Assembly (NCBI RefSeq): GCF_009495745.1
Contig: NZ_WIDQ01000003.1
Location: 548,020-612,019, forward strand
DNA length: 64,000 bases
Direction of reading: 5' to 3'
From: Niveispirillum sp. SYP-B3756
GTDB taxonomy: Bacteria; Pseudomonadota; Alphaproteobacteria; Azospirillales; Azospirillaceae
The position numbers and the translations under genes were made by a program. The notes beneath the pieces were generated by a model. It worked only from the letters and a program-made list of their open reading frames with translations. It made no database searches and was not told where the DNA came from. Below are positions 35,122 to 43,870 of the stretch, one piece after another. The first letter of the stretch is position 1; the number at the start of each line of letters is the position of its first letter.

Positions 35122-38100
35122 TTATGACGGATTCTGCGCCGACTGGGCTGGCGGGGTGGCGGCGGCGGCCGGCTTGTCGGCGGATTTGGCCCGGTAATTA
35201 TCCAGGAAGCTGCGGAACAGGTCGATTTCCGTGATACGCGACCGGATGGTCGCGGCATCGGCCAGACCCGCCGCTTCCTCCGGCCGGGTCAGCACGCGGA
35301 ACGCTGTGGCATCCTTGGTCTTTTCCATCAGCGGGCCGAAATCGCGGCGCAGCGCTTCCAGCCCGGCATTATCCTGCGCCAGCGACAGGGCCACAGCGCG
35401 CTGCACCACCAGGCCCGATGTCTTGGCATCCAGCGCCGCACCCGCCGCGGGCGGCGGGCCGATCACATCGCCCAGCGCCTGGGCGGCCTGCGGCCATTGC
35501 TTGTCACGCATGGCGATATCCACCCGCAACAGATTGGCATTGCCAGATTGATCCCCGGTCAACAGCTGGATGGCATCCAGCCCCTTGCCCGATTGCGACA
35601 GGGCGCGGGCCCGCAGCAGCCGGCGCTCCTCGGCCAGTTCGGGGGGAATGCCCTCCACCTGGCTGGCATCCAAGGCGGCCACCGCATCCGTCGGCTTACC
35701 ATCCAGCAGGCGGATGCCGGCCAGCCTTGTGCCGACCTGGGCCTTTTCCACGCCGGTCAGCCGGTATTGCACCTGATGGTCCAGCAGTTCGGCCGCCCGG
35801 TCCAACAAATCGATCTCCACCAGCCGTTCGGCCAGCTTGCGGATGATCAGGTCGCCCTCTGCCCCCGGCGGGGTCAGTTCACGGTATTGTTCATAAAGGC
35901 CCAGCGCCTCCAGCGGTGGCATCTTGGCCGCCCCGTCCTTGGCGAAAATATCCGTGAAGGTGCGGGTCATGTCGGCGGCAATCTCCTTGGCGTCCGGCGT
36001 ATCCGGGAACAGGGAGATGGTGCGGCGCATGGTTTCGAACGCCTGGGGATAATTACCTGCCAGGGCATGAATCTCTCCCAGACGGCGGAGATTGGCCAGT
36101 TCCAGCGCGTCACCTATCCAGGCAAAGCGCATTTCCTCCATCCGTTTGGCGGCTTCCTTGGCGTCAATCTTGCCCAGGTCCAGGGCAGTATCGATCCATT
36201 CCTTCTTGCCGCGCATGGCATAGAGCCGGTCGCGGCTGTTCATCGCTGTTTCAAACAGGCCCAGCGCCTTTTCCTTGTCGCCCAGGGCGCGGAAGGCGAG
36301 ACCGCGATAGAATTCCACCCCCGGACCCTGCTGGCCGCCCTCCCCGCCGCGCTTGACCACCTTGTCCAGGATCAAGGCCGCCGCTTCCGGCTGCCCCTGA
36401 TGCAGGGCAGCATCGGCCGCCCCCAGTGACAGGCCGACAAAAAACGGATCGGGATAGGCCGCCAGCTGGTCCTTGCGGGCCTGGAACAGGGCGTGCGCGC
36501 CGGCATAATCCTGCTTGCCGGCCAGGGCTGCCGCCCGCCAGAGATCGGCATCCTTCTCCCCCGCCAATCCCGGATTGGACAGGTCGGCCAGCGCACCATC
36601 CAGATTGCCGTTCAACACCCGGGCGATGCCCCGCACAGCCAGAAATTCCGGCCGGCGATCCACATCGGGCTGCACCTCCTGCACCCGTGTCAACATGCCG
36701 CCCGCCTCATAGGACAGGCCATTGGCAATGTAGAAGCGGGCAAGGTCGAGCCGGCCGCGATTGCGCTCCGCGTCTGGCAATTCCACCAGATGCTGCCAGC
36801 GCTCCTGCCTGGCGGCGAGATAGCGCTCAGCCGGGACTTGCCCCCAGCGTTTGAAATCGAAAAGCTTTTCCTTTTCCTGCTTCGGCACCGGCGGGGGGGC
36901 GACAGAGGCCAGATCGGCCGCCGGCGACAGGCTGAGCCCGCCGGGCACGGAGATTTCCACCCCCTCGCGCACCGGCTGCACCACCAGCCGGTCATCCAGC
37001 GGGCGCACCACCAGCCCCTGGAGGCTGGGCAGCAATTGGGCCTGGGCGAAACGCTGGGCGGTGGGCAGATGCGGGCCGGGGGTGGAAAGTGGCGTCACGA
37101 ACAGCGTGTCGCCCACCACCGGATCCTTGAAGCTCAACACCTTGGCCACATCCGGGGCGGCCACCACCAGACGCGCCCCTAAGGCGAATTGCGGGTCTGG
37201 CGTGGCGGTCAGCACCGTCGCCGGGTCATTGGGCGGCAGGTCGGTGGCCCGGTTCAGCCCGATGCGCCAGATCGTGCCATCGCGCTGGACGCGGGCCTGC
37301 ATCAGGGCCGGCATGGGCAGGCGGAAGCCGGCTGCATCCGGCACCGTCACCGGCTCCACCGCCGTATTCAGGCCGGGGACGCTGCCGGGGGCCGGCGCGG
37401 TCTCTGGCGGCACCGGCCGGTCGAACAGCACATACAGATATCCCGCCCGCTCAAACACCGCCGCCGCCGTCCCCAGCTTGGGATCAAACGGGATACTGAC
37501 ACTGTCAACCAACGGTGCCGGTGCCAGGGCAGCCTGTTCCACCGCCGGCACCGGGGCGGGGCTGGCGGCAGGCGCGGGCGGCATGGAACCGTCGCCCGGT
37601 GCCGGCTGTCCAGCGGCCGGCGCGGGTGTCAGGGGCGTGGGTTGCCCCTTGGCGGCGGCCTCCCCCTCGGCCGGGGCCGGACGGCCACGCAACTCGAACA
37701 GCGGCGCGCCTTCCTTGGCCCGTCTTGGATCAACGGGGGCGGGCGGCTTTTCTTGGATTTCAGCCTTCGCCGTCGTTGTCGCCGGTGGCTTCTCCTTGCT
37801 CTCCGCCTTTTCCGGGGCGGGGGCCGGTTTGGTCGCCGCCGGCGTGGATTCTGCTGCTGGCGCTGGCTTGGCAGGGGCGGCGGGTGCCTTGTCCAGAATA
37901 TCGATCACCACGCGGGTGCCGGCTCGCATATCCTTGATGCCGGCCCCGGCCGGGATACGGAAACGCACCAGCAGCGCGCCACCCTCCACCGCCTGTGTCA
38001 GCCCTTCAACCCTTGTCGGCCTGGCCCGCAGCACAGGTGCCAGATTGACCTCTGCCGTCACCGGAAAACGCACGGTGACATCCTGCCCGGATTGTTCGGC

Positions 38101-38292
38101 AGTATAGGCGGTGTTGCTGGTCCAATCGAAAACCAGCCGCGTATAGGTTGGATGCACCCCACTGCGCACCCCCACCTTGGCCGCAGCAGCCGTTGCCGCC
38201 GTTGGCTTGCCCGGTTGGGCGCTGGCCACACCGGAGAGCAGCGCCAGCACCGCCGTCATGGTGACAATCAGGGGAAGGCAAGGCCGGCGCAT
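35122..38292 (-). CDS. Giant periplasmic AMIN-like/TPR protein of the flagellar operon
   Basis: 1056 residues. Signal peptide (MRRPCLPLIVTMTAVLALLSGVASA), then an AMIN-like beta domain (about 40-140: SGVHPTYTRLVFDWTS...GTRVVIDILDKAP), a long Pro/Ala/Lys-rich linker (about 140-265), further beta-rich segments (to about 480), and a helical TPR-type solenoid (about 490-1000) with repeated LGEIHALAGNYPQAFETMRR-like units. AMIN domains bind septal or cell-wall components. Its ATG overlaps the upstream MotB-like stop (TGATG), so it is translationally coupled to the operon. It may be a wall-associated scaffold for the flagellar motor, by inference only. Confidence 0.8.
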   Translation of the reverse strand: MRRPCLPLIVTMTAVLALLSGVASAQPGKPTAATAAAAKVGVRSGVHPTYTRLVFDWTSNTAYTAEQSGQDVTVRFPVTAEVNLAPVLRARPTRVEGLTQAVEGGALLVRFRIPAGAGIKDMRAGTRVVIDILDKAPAAPAKPAPAAESTPAATKPAPAPEKAESKEKPPATTTAKAEIQEKPPAPVDPRRAKEGAPLFELRGRPAPAEGEAAAKGQPTPLTPAPAAGQPAPGDGSMPPAPAASPAPVPAVEQAALAPAPLVDSVSIPFDPKLGTAAAVFERAGYLYVLFDRPVPPETAPAPGSVPGLNTAVEPVTVPDAAGFRLPMPALMQARVQRDGTIWRIGLNRATDLPPNDPATVLTATPDPQFALGARLVVAAPDVAKVLSFKDPVVGDTLFVTPLSTPGPHLPTAQRFAQAQLLPSLQGLVVRPLDDRLVVQPVREGVEISVPGGLSLSPAADLASVAPPPVPKQEKEKLFDFKRWGQVPAERYLAARQERWQHLVELPDAERNRGRLDLARFYIANGLSYEAGGMLTRVQEVQPDVDRRPEFLAVRGIARVLNGNLDGALADLSNPGLAGEKDADLWRAAALAGKQDYAGAHALFQARKDQLAAYPDPFFVGLSLGAADAALHQGQPEAAALILDKVVKRGGEGGQQGPGVEFYRGLAFRALGDKEKALGLFETAMNSRDRLYAMRGKKEWIDTALDLGKIDAKEAAKRMEEMRFAWIGDALELANLRRLGEIHALAGNYPQAFETMRRTISLFPDTPDAKEIAADMTRTFTDIFAKDGAAKMPPLEALGLYEQYRELTPPGAEGDLIIRKLAERLVEIDLLDRAAELLDHQVQYRLTGVEKAQVGTRLAGIRLLDGKPTDAVAALDASQVEGIPPELAEERRLLRARALSQSGKGLDAIQLLTGDQSGNANLLRVDIAMRDKQWPQAAQALGDVIGPPPAAGAALDAKTSGLVVQRAVALSLAQDNAGLEALRRDFGPLMEKTKDATAFRVLTRPEEAAGLADAATIRSRITEIDLFRSFLDNYRAKSADKPAAAATPPAQSAQNPS

Positions 38293-38999
38293 CAGCGGGG
38301 GCCCCCATGGTCACGGATCACCAGTTCAACCCGGCGGGCCTGGGCATTGCCTTCAGCTGGCCCGGCCACCTCCCCCACCCTGCCATCACCATGGCCGCGC
38401 ATGGTGATGGGGCGCAGATAACCGGCCTGATGCAGGGCTGCCGCCACGGCCTGGGCGCGGGCCAGCGATAATTCCCAGTTGGAGGGCCAATGGCTGCCGG
38501 CGGGGGTGGCATCGGCATGGCCGGCCACATCCAGCGCATTGCCCAGATTATCCACCACCCCGGCCATGACGAACAGGGCCGCACGGCCATTTTCAGATAA
38601 TTGCGCGTCCCCCGGTGCAAACAGCAGGTCCGCCGGCAGCGTCAGCGCCAGCCCTTCCGGCCGGCGTTCCATCCGCAGATCGGCCAGGGCCGTGTTGCCG
38701 GGCAGCAGATTTTCAAACACCCGCCGTAGATAACCCAGATCTGCCGCCTTCTCCCGGTTCAGGCTTTCCGCCGTGAAGGTGGCCGACGGGGGCGGCGCAC
38801 CGACACCACCGCGCCCCTGACCGGGAACAACGCCGAGGGCGCGTTGGTAACGCGCAGGGTCCGGCTCCGACATCGAATAGAGCATGACGAAGAAGGTCAG
38901 CAGCAGGCAGACCAGATCGGTGAAAGTGACCAGCCAAGCCTTACCCGAGGCCGTTTGCGGGGCGGGAAACAGTTTCAGCAGCGGCAGGCCGGCCTTCAT
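38292..38999 (-). CDS. MotB/PomB-like stator protein with OmpA domain
   Basis: 235 residues. The N-terminal helix KAWLVTFTDLVCLLLTFFVMLYSMSE matches the proton/sodium-channel helix of MotB-type stators, including the ion-binding Asp in FTDL. Residues about 130-235 form an OmpA-like peptidoglycan-binding domain (VAGHADATPAG, NWELSLARAQAVAAAL, NAQARRVELVI). No motA lies next to it, so it may pair with an unlinked MotA or act as an auxiliary motor part. It overlaps the preceding gene by 4 bp and the following gene by 1 bp. Confidence 0.85.
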   Translation of the reverse strand: MKAGLPLLKLFPAPQTASGKAWLVTFTDLVCLLLTFFVMLYSMSEPDPARYQRALGVVPGQGRGGVGAPPPSATFTAESLNREKAADLGYLRRVFENLLPGNTALADLRMERRPEGLALTLPADLLFAPGDAQLSENGRAALFVMAGVVDNLGNALDVAGHADATPAGSHWPSNWELSLARAQAVAAALHQAGYLRPITMRGHGDGRVGEVAGPAEGNAQARRVELVIRDHGGPR

Positions 39000-39691
39000 C
39001 GCCCACCCCCGTCACCCGCCATGGCAGGGGGTGGTGGCAAGCGGAAGACAAGGCGCAGCTGCCCGGCCGGGTCATCCGGCTCAAGTCCGATGGACAAGGC
39101 CGCCGCCGGGGTACCATTGGCCACCAGCGCCCGGGCCAGCGCGCCCATGCGCGCCACGGCGGGGGCGGTTTCCCGCTGCCCCTTGATGCCCATCAGCATC
39201 TCCCCCGCCACCTGCACCCCACCGGGACGCGGGACGAGAACCCCAGCCAGCCGGTCCAGCAGCGCCAGCCGGTCGGTGCGCACCCCGCCGCCGGGCCTGA
39301 ACAGCGCGTCGGCCGGCATGGTGGCCGTCAGGGCCAGACCATCGGCACTGGTCTCCACCCTGGCCAGCGCTACCTCGCTGCGCACCAGATCGCCCAGGCT
39401 GGAAATCGCCTGCAACGCATCACCACCCATGGCCCGGTCATGCACTCGCTCCCCGCTGTCGCCGGACAGCAGGCGGGGCATGGCGAAGGCTTGGTCGACG
39501 CTGCGCAGCACCGCGCCGACCTTCTGATCATGGAAATGCGAAATGGCGTTCAACAGGATGAAAAATCCCAACAACAGGATGAAAACGCCCAGATAGACCG
39601 TCAGGGCCCCGCCCCCCTGCCCATCCCCACCGGCGGTGGATGCCGGGGATGGCCAGAAGAAGGGCTGATACGGGGGGCGATCCTGGGACAT
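38996..39691 (-). CDS. MotB-like membrane protein lacking the channel Asp
   Basis: 231 residues. A Pro-rich cytoplasmic N-terminus precedes one transmembrane helix, LTVYLGVFILLLGFFILLNAIS, which has the aliphatic/Phe pattern of MotB but no acidic residue. The periplasmic part (LTATMPADALFRPGGGVRTDRLALLDRLAGVLVPRPGGVQVAGEM) looks like a degenerate OmpA fold, matching its neighbour in arrangement. It could form hetero-oligomers with the Asp-bearing paralogue. The ATGA overlap shows coupling. Fold assignment is by eye. Confidence 0.7.
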   Translation of the reverse strand: MSQDRPPYQPFFWPSPASTAGGDGQGGGALTVYLGVFILLLGFFILLNAISHFHDQKVGAVLRSVDQAFAMPRLLSGDSGERVHDRAMGGDALQAISSLGDLVRSEVALARVETSADGLALTATMPADALFRPGGGVRTDRLALLDRLAGVLVPRPGGVQVAGEMLMGIKGQRETAPAVARMGALARALVANGTPAAALSIGLEPDDPAGQLRLVFRLPPPPAMAGDGGGR

Positions 39692-39711
39692 TCATCCTCT
39701 GGCGGGAAGGG

Positions 39712-40359
39712 TCAGTCGAAAAGCGAATCGATAAAGGCTTGGTCGATCCCGGAACCCGGCATGGAGGGACCATGCAGCAGGTCGGAATCGGGAACGACCA
39801 GGGCCACCGCCGGCGCATCCGGCGTTACCGGGTGGCGGCGTTCCACCTGTTCGCCCATGGCGACCAGCAGCGCCTCCACCTTCTGTTCGATATGTTTCAG
39901 GGCGCGCACCACCTTGGTGATTCGCTGACCCGTAATATCCTGGAAGTTGCAGGCCTCATAGATGCCGGTGGTGATGTCCATCAGCTTGGAAGACACCGCA
40001 CTCGGCACATCGCCAGCCAGCGCCATCATCTGGTCGCAGGCATCCATGATGCGGTTGGTGGCATCTTCCGTGGCGCCCACCACGGCATCCAGCTCATCCG
40101 TCGCCAGGGGAATATGCTCTGAATGGATGTCAGCCGGCTGGATGGCGGCGATTTCCTTCTTCGCATTGTGGATGAAGCGGGCCAGCCCCTCCAGCTCGGA
40201 ATAAATACGCAGATCGTGCTGGGAAATCTCCCCACCCATGGAATTCAGCACGGAGGCGACGATGCCCGCCACCTCGTCGCGGGACAAAGGTAGCCGCGCC
40301 TCCTGGCGAGCCAGGTCCAGACGTTCCTTCAGGGCGGGATCAACGGCAGTGCGGAGCAT
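39712..40359 (-). CDS. cheZ: CheZ-type CheY-P phosphatase
   Basis: Speeds dephosphorylation of CheY-P to end a chemotactic signal. 215 residues starting MLRTAVDPALKERLDL, chosen because GAAGGTG lies at good spacing; ATG 40378-40380 would add seven residues. A long helical hairpin carries NFQDITGQRITKVV with the catalytic Asp and Gln four residues apart (Asp143/Gln147 equivalents). The C-terminal IDQAFIDSLFD matches the CheY-binding tail helix. It sits inside the flagellar operon between motE and the MotB-like genes, 20 bp from the next gene. Confidence 0.85.
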   Translation of the reverse strand: MLRTAVDPALKERLDLARQEARLPLSRDEVAGIVASVLNSMGGEISQHDLRIYSELEGLARFIHNAKKEIAAIQPADIHSEHIPLATDELDAVVGATEDATNRIMDACDQMMALAGDVPSAVSSKLMDITTGIYEACNFQDITGQRITKVVRALKHIEQKVEALLVAMGEQVERRHPVTPDAPAVALVVPDSDLLHGPSMPGSGIDQAFIDSLFD

Positions 40360-40473
40360 CTGGACACCTTCGGCAAGCATCAGGTTCAACGGAGGGAATA
40401 ACGCGACAGGGCAACAGCCCCACCGAGAGGGCCAAACCCCGCCGGCGGAGACGGTTCCGCCGCTTACATACAA

Positions 40474-41385
40474 TCATTCGGGCACGGTTGGCAGTCTCTT
40501 CCGCTCCGCCAACAGGATTGTAACCTCTTGCGCACGTGCTGAATCCATCGCCGCCAGCACCGGGGCGGCCTTGGCCTCCTTCATGCGGCTGATGACATTC
40601 AGCAAAACCTTGTTTTCCAGGCTGTTGAAGATTTTCGCCGCATCGACCGGCTTCATCGTCTCGTAAATCTTCACCAGACTGTCCAACTGTGCCTGCTGTT
40701 CAGAATTCACCGTGGTCAGCAGGCCCTGGATTTCCTGTTTCAGCTTCTGCAGCTCGGCGATCTTCTGGTCAAAGCGGGATTCGGCGGCCACCAGCATGGC
40801 CTCCCGCTGGTCCAGTTCGCGCCCGCGCTGGTCCAACTGCTCCCGCCGTTCCTGCAGGCGCTGGAGAATTTCCACCTCCTTGGGCGTGAAGCTCTGTCCC
40901 GGCGCGCCGGAGGGGGCGGCACCATGCTCATCGCCTTGCTGCACCGCGGGCGCGGGCGTGGCCGGGGGGCTGGGTGCCTGGGCCGGCTCATGCTTGGGCG
41001 CTGCCGGTTCCTGCGCCGGGGCCTGGGCGGCGGCCACCTGGGTCGCCGGCGGCACGGCCAGCTTGGCCGCATCCGGCTTTTCCGGCAGGCCCTGGGGGGC
41101 CTGTTCCTCTGCCACCGAAGGCGGCACGGGGTTGAAGGCGGCACCGGTGGTGACCGCCATCCAGACGTCACCCACCTTCACCCCGATCAACAGACCTGCA
41201 GCCAGGATGGTGGCGGGCAGCAGGCCGGGCCGCAGCAGGGGCCGGCGCCGCGCCTTCACCTTCGGCTTGGCCGCAACCGGGCGTTTTCCGGGGGCTGCCT
41301 TGGCCGGCGCGCGCGCTGCCGCCGCCCGGGGGGCGGCGGGGCTTTTGACAGCAGCGGCGGCCAGCTTGTCCGGGGGAACGCTCAT
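40474..41385 (-). CDS. motE: MotE-family flagellar membrane protein
   Basis: 303 residues. A Lys/Ala/Pro-rich cytoplasmic N-terminus (about 1-50) is followed by one transmembrane segment (LLPATILAAGLLIGVKVGDVWMAVT), a Pro/Ala/Gln linker, a coiled coil (about 165-225: EVEILQRLQERREQLDQRGRELDQREAML), and a C-terminal MgtE-intracellular-N-like domain (LVKIYETMKPVDAAKIFNSLE... AARAQEVTILLAERKRLP). This is the layout annotated MotE/MgtE-like in flagellar operons of alphaproteobacteria. It overlaps the DUF6468 gene stop by 4 bp. Precise role unclear; probably stator assembly. Confidence 0.8.
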   Translation of the reverse strand: MSVPPDKLAAAAVKSPAAPRAAAARAPAKAAPGKRPVAAKPKVKARRRPLLRPGLLPATILAAGLLIGVKVGDVWMAVTTGAAFNPVPPSVAEEQAPQGLPEKPDAAKLAVPPATQVAAAQAPAQEPAAPKHEPAQAPSPPATPAPAVQQGDEHGAAPSGAPGQSFTPKEVEILQRLQERREQLDQRGRELDQREAMLVAAESRFDQKIAELQKLKQEIQGLLTTVNSEQQAQLDSLVKIYETMKPVDAAKIFNSLENKVLLNVISRMKEAKAAPVLAAMDSARAQEVTILLAERKRLPTVPE

Positions 41386-41912
41386 GACCGCAGATTCTCC
41401 AGCGCCTGCAACAATTCCTTCTCCGCCCGGGAGCGCGGTTCAGGCCCGCCAGACGAAGCGGCGGGCGGCGGGGAGGCCGGGCGGGACGGTGCTGGCAGGG
41501 CCTGCGGCGCCGCGGCGGAACGGGAAGCCTGGGGCGGTGCCGCCGTCAACGGCGGCGGGGGCGATTGCTGCTGGGCGGCCTGACGCGCCCGGCCGGACCC
41601 CTGTTCCAACCGGTTGGCCAGCCCGTCGGCGGCCTGCACGATCAGTTCCATCTCTTCCTTCAGGCTGCGGGCGCGGGTGATCATGGCCGACAGGGCCTCC
41701 CCCGACTCCGACGCGGCCTTGCGCATCCCCTTGACCGAACTGTCGGCCTGGGCAGTGGCTTCGGCAAAGCCCCTCACCAGTTCCTCCAGCTCCGCCCGGC
41801 TTTCCTTGACGGCGGAAAGCTGTTTGTTCAGCCGCACGGCATAAATGATGGTGGCCACCAGCAGGCCGATGACGGCGACATCCAGCAGCAGGGACAACAG
41901 GCCGGGGATCAT
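41382..41912 (-). CDS. DUF6468-type flagellar-operon membrane protein
   Basis: 176 residues. An N-terminal transmembrane helix (LLSLLLDVAVIGLLVATIIYAV) is followed directly by a cytoplasmic coiled coil (about 28-110: LNKQLSAVKESRAELEELVRGFAEATAQ... EEMELIVQAADGLANRLE) and a Pro-rich tail ending EKELLQALENLR. Its place between fliM and motE with ATGA overlaps at both ends marks it as a flagellar component of this lineage. DUF6468 is my best family guess from layout and position. No enzymatic motif. Confidence 0.75.
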   Translation of the reverse strand: MIPGLLSLLLDVAVIGLLVATIIYAVRLNKQLSAVKESRAELEELVRGFAEATAQADSSVKGMRKAASESGEALSAMITRARSLKEEMELIVQAADGLANRLEQGSGRARQAAQQQSPPPPLTAAPPQASRSAAAPQALPAPSRPASPPPAASSGGPEPRSRAEKELLQALENLRS

Positions 41913-42994
41913 GGCTGTGACTCCGGTTTCGGGGCCTCACGGTCGATCCGCACGGCGATATTGCCACCCTTGCGGCCCATGCGGCCGAGGAACATCGGCA
42001 CATCACCGCAGCGCAGCTCGATCGTTTCGTCCGGGGCCACGTTCAACAGAACGCGGCTGCCGACACGCCAGGCCAGCACCTCGCTCAAGGGCAGCACGAT
42101 TTCATCCAGAACAGCGGACAGGTGAACATCGGTCTGCCAAAGCTCCGAGGCCAGGTGGGTTTCCCAGATGCTATCACGGCCAAATTTCTCACCCATGAAC
42201 ATCTGGAGCAGCAATTCACGCACCGGCTCCAGCGTGGCATAGGGAATCAGCAGCTCCAGACGGCCGCCGCGATCTTCCATATCAATGCGCAGCTTCACCA
42301 GCACGGCGGCATTGGCCTGGCGGGCGATGGTGGCGAAACGGGGGTTGGTTTCCAGCCGGTCGAAGCGGAAGGTGACGGGCGACAGCGGATCGAAGGCGGC
42401 CGACAGGTCGGACAGCACCACATGCACCATCCGCTCCACCAGATTGCGTTCGATGGTGGTGTAGGGGCGGCCTTCAATACGCATGGCCGCCGTACCCCGG
42501 CGGCCCCCCAGCAGCACGTCCACGATGGAATAGATCAGGGCGGAATCGATCACCATCAGCCCGTAATTGTCCCATTCCTCCGCCTTGAACACGGCCAGCA
42601 TGGCCGGCAGCGGGATGGAGTTGAGATAATCACCGAAACGCACGGAACTGATCTGGTCCAGCGAGACCTCCACGTTATCGGACGTGAAGTTACGCAAGGA
42701 TGTCGACATCATGCGGACAAGGCGGTCAAAGACCACCTCCAGCATGGGCAGACGTTCGTAATTGACCAGCGCCGAATTCACCAGCGCCATGACGCCGGTA
42801 TTGTCGCCGTCGCCGGAACCGTCCTTGTCAAAGCCCAGCAGGCTGTCGATTTCGTCCTGGTTCAGAACGCGGGTGGCGCCACCGCCCCCGCCACCGCCCA
42901 TTTCACCAAAGGCGTCGCCAGCCCCTTCATCGGCCATGGCCGCCCATTCGGCGGCCATCCGTTCTTCTTCGCTCAGCTCTTCAGGACCGGCCAT
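41909..42994 (-). CDS. fliM: Flagellar motor switch protein FliM
   Basis: C-ring component that binds CheY-P and switches rotation. 361 residues. A 40-residue acidic/Gly-rich extension precedes the CheY-binding motif LNQDEIDSLLG, which is N-terminal in enterics. The CheC-like middle domain follows (LRNFTSDNVEVSLDQISSVRFGDYLNSIPLPAMLAVF; IVDVLLGGRRG; TTIERNLVERMV). The C-terminal SpoA domain is VHLSAVLDEIVLPLSEVLAWRVGSRVLLN. It starts 18 bp after the fliL stop and overlaps the next gene by 4 bp. Confidence 0.96.
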   Translation of the reverse strand: MAGPEELSEEERMAAEWAAMADEGAGDAFGEMGGGGGGGATRVLNQDEIDSLLGFDKDGSGDGDNTGVMALVNSALVNYERLPMLEVVFDRLVRMMSTSLRNFTSDNVEVSLDQISSVRFGDYLNSIPLPAMLAVFKAEEWDNYGLMVIDSALIYSIVDVLLGGRRGTAAMRIEGRPYTTIERNLVERMVHVVLSDLSAAFDPLSPVTFRFDRLETNPRFATIARQANAAVLVKLRIDMEDRGGRLELLIPYATLEPVRELLLQMFMGEKFGRDSIWETHLASELWQTDVHLSAVLDEIVLPLSEVLAWRVGSRVLLNVAPDETIELRCGDVPMFLGRMGRKGGNIAVRIDREAPKPESQP

Positions 42995-43012
42995 GGTTTC
43001 CCATCCCTTCCA

Positions 43013-43555
43013 TCATTGCTGAACCAGGAATTCACTGATCAACACGTCCTTCACCTTCACCGGGGCCACCGCCATATTGACCCGCAGCAGCAATTCTTCC
43101 CGCAGCCGATACATGCCGGCCGAACCGCGCAGGTCATCCATCCGCAATTCCCGCAGATAGACCTGGAACCCATCGGTGATGCGGGGCAAGGCCGTGGTGA
43201 CAACAGCCTGATCCTCCGGGCGCGCCACTTCCACCGAAATACCCAGCTTCAACAAGGTGGCCCGGCGTTCGCCGGTATTCAGATTAACCAGCATGTCCGG
43301 TACGGGGACATAAAGCGGTGGGCCGTGATAGGCTGGCAGCTCCGGCTCGTGCTGTTCCTCCGCGTGCTCCCCCTCGCCTTCGTGCTTCTTGCCCAGAAGC
43401 CCGTCCAGCATCCCGGTGAAGAAAGCGGCGGCACCGCCGCCGACAATCAGCAGCAGCGGCAGCACAATGAACAGAACGATCTTCTTGCCGCTCAGCTTCT
43501 TGCGTTGCTGTTCATGTTCGGTCGATCCGCCGCCATCGGTTTCCATGGCCGTCAT
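43013..43555 (-). CDS. fliL: Flagellar basal-body protein FliL
   Basis: Inner-membrane protein that rings the stator units and supports torque. 180 residues. A charged cytoplasmic N-terminus (about 1-24), one transmembrane helix (IVLFIVLPLLLIVGGGAAAFF), an acidic linker rich in Glu and His, and a periplasmic domain (YVPVPDMLVNLNTGERRATLLKLGISVEV ... VLISEFLVQQ) ending in the usual FliL C-terminus. ATG 43553-43555 is used; an inner ATG three codons on is also possible. First gene of the leftward flagellar operon, behind a sigma-54-like promoter. Confidence 0.93.
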   Translation of the reverse strand: MTAMETDGGGSTEHEQQRKKLSGKKIVLFIVLPLLLIVGGGAAAFFTGMLDGLLGKKHEGEGEHAEEQHEPELPAYHGPPLYVPVPDMLVNLNTGERRATLLKLGISVEVARPEDQAVVTTALPRITDGFQVYLRELRMDDLRGSAGMYRLREELLLRVNMAVAPVKVKDVLISEFLVQQ

Positions 43556-43870
43556 TTATGAACGCGCCTTCAACGCCATGTTCCGCCCATCTGGTTCCAG
43601 CAAACCAGCCCCCACCGGTTCTCCGATGAAAGCGCTGCTTCCACCTGATCCTAATCATGCGGTGGTTAACAAGCGCTTTCAACCGTTTCCACGGTTTTGC
43701 TGAAAAAGCCTGTGAGAATGGGGCTGCACAGATACAGTCTTTTCGGCACCAAGGATCAGTAACCGCCATCTATTTGGCGTTTTATGTCCGCATCCCGTCC
43801 GGCCCATGCCTTTCCCGGCCGGGATAGAGCCGATAACCTGCCCGCCATCAACCAAGATGGAGTGCCGAAA
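43556..43870. other. Divergent control region of fliL and the isochorismatase gene
   Basis: 315 bp without a gene. It carries the sigma-54-like promoter for fliL at 43599-43614 and must also drive the rightward hydrolase gene. Read leftward, AT-richer stretches at about 43640-43740 could hold activator sites for the sigma-54 promoter. No repeat or RNA gene is seen. Confidence 0.5.
43599..43614 (-). promoter_or_regulatory. Sigma-54-like -24/-12 promoter for the fliL operon
   Basis: Read leftward, TGGGGGC-TGGT-TTGCT has the invariant GG and GC of RpoN promoters with ten bases between them and the full TTGC -12 element; the -24 half deviates from TGGCACG. The predicted transcript starts about 30 nt before the fliL ATG. 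Many flagellar operons use sigma-54. Confidence 0.5.

Noticed and set aside
42122..43561. 479-codon plus-strand frame opposite fliM and fliL
   Set aside because: Antisense shadow; FliM and FliL motifs on the minus strand are clear.
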